DNA of 19,248 nucleotides from Spirogloea muscicola (taxonomy: Eukaryota > Streptophyta > Zygnematophyceae > Spirogloeales > Spirogloeaceae). The stretch covers positions 271,733 through 290,980 of the forward strand of contig WELB01000020.1 in NCBI GenBank assembly GCA_009602725.1, read 5' to 3'. The position numbers and the translations under genes were made by a program. A model generated the notes under the pieces. The model saw nothing but the letters and a program-made list of their open reading frames with translations, had not been told where the DNA came from and did no database searches. Below, piece after piece: positions 18,809 to 19,248 of this stretch. How positions within the stretch are numbered: position 1 is the first letter of the stretch; the number at the start of each line of letters is the position of its first letter.

Positions 18809-19248
18809 TCAGTACCCACGAGTGAGCAACATCAGGTCTGAGTAGCTCGCTGCAGGGAAAGAGGCGCTCCGCCGAGACCCAGAGGCGGCGGCCATAGCAC
18901 GGCCTGCGCGCGTATGGACGGCGTGGGCAAGGGAGCGTTGAAGCGATACGGCCAGGCGCATGCGGAAGACTTGTGCGAGCGACCCGGCGGCGTTGAAGCC
19001 GGGCATCGCCCCTGGCAGACCCGGCCGCCGGTCAATGGCCTGGCGAGCAAGCCGCTGAATGAGATCCAGCCAGCGGCTGCCGAAAGCCCCGTGTACATCC
19101 ATCGCCAGGGCCGCGAATTCATCCCCCACCGGGTGATCAGCGTATTTTCGCTCCTTGCCGCGGGCCGCCTGGCCGACCGCGTGCCCTGCAAACGACGCCG
19201 ATCTGGTGGGGTTGGCGGAGTCGATGCAGTCTGTTGTCACCACATCAG
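18809..19248 (-). mobile_element. LINE copy 2, C-terminal end of endonuclease and tail
   Basis: The minus-strand frame is open from the right edge to a TGA at 18809-18811. It starts inside the endonuclease motif (DVVTTDCIDSANPTRS), continues with GKERKYADHPVGDEF and MDVHGAFGSRWLDLIQRLAR, then an arginine-rich tail (RMRLAVSLQRSLAHAVHTRA). It aligns with copy 1 through VVTTD and KERKY-DHPVGDEF, and it is intact over the part where copy 1 is frameshifted. The 5' part lies outside the window. Whether the full copy is active cannot be judged. Confidence 0.75.

Overview
The window looks like nuclear DNA of a streptophyte (charophyte-grade) green alga. It holds one large multi-exon plant-type receptor-like kinase gene whose closest recognisable relatives are land-plant ALE2 and PERK kinases. 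The gene sits among decayed retrotransposons (a LINE with an R2-type endonuclease, and Ty1/copia), TIR elements and long microsatellites. A large repeat-rich genome such as Chara would fit, but the species is an inference. Two single N bases (1735, 15981) abut simple repeats and probably mark unresolved assembly.

Layout. Positions 1-1085, minus strand: 3' coding part of a decayed LINE. Positions 1085-1265: a dispersed repeat that recurs at the right end of the window. Positions 1300-1900: very GC-rich DNA with a CCG microsatellite and no gene seen. Positions 1978-11905, plus strand: the receptor-kinase gene. My hand-spliced 17-exon model totals 5919 nt, exactly 1973 codons including the stop. 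It encodes a signal peptide, an unrecognised N-terminal ectodomain, about 860 residues of extensin-like proline-rich sequence, an ALE2-type cysteine domain, one membrane segment, an intact Ser/Thr kinase and a Ser/Gln-rich tail. Exons 4-17 (3530-11905) rest on coding content, splice signals and phase, and from exon 6 on also on family similarity. Exons 1-3 are tentative. Positions 11906-13704: no gene seen. Positions 13705-15420, minus strand: Ty1/copia reverse transcriptase and RNase H, broken by frameshifts, stops and a small insertion. Positions 15769-16050: a TC tract of about 212 bp, then a TG tract. Positions 16785-17789: a cluster of the dispersed repeat. Positions 17793-18644: a palindromic TIR element that appears to be two adjacent elements, each bordered by TAA. 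Positions 18648-18808: the dispersed repeat again. Positions 18809-19248, minus strand: C-terminus of a second LINE copy.

Only the kinase gene looks functional. It would encode a cell-surface receptor whose ectodomain could be embedded in the cell wall through its proline-rich tract. The rest is transposon debris in which the order of insertions can partly be read: the TIR element lies inside the dispersed repeat, and a related unoccupied site lies near position 1153 in the same window.
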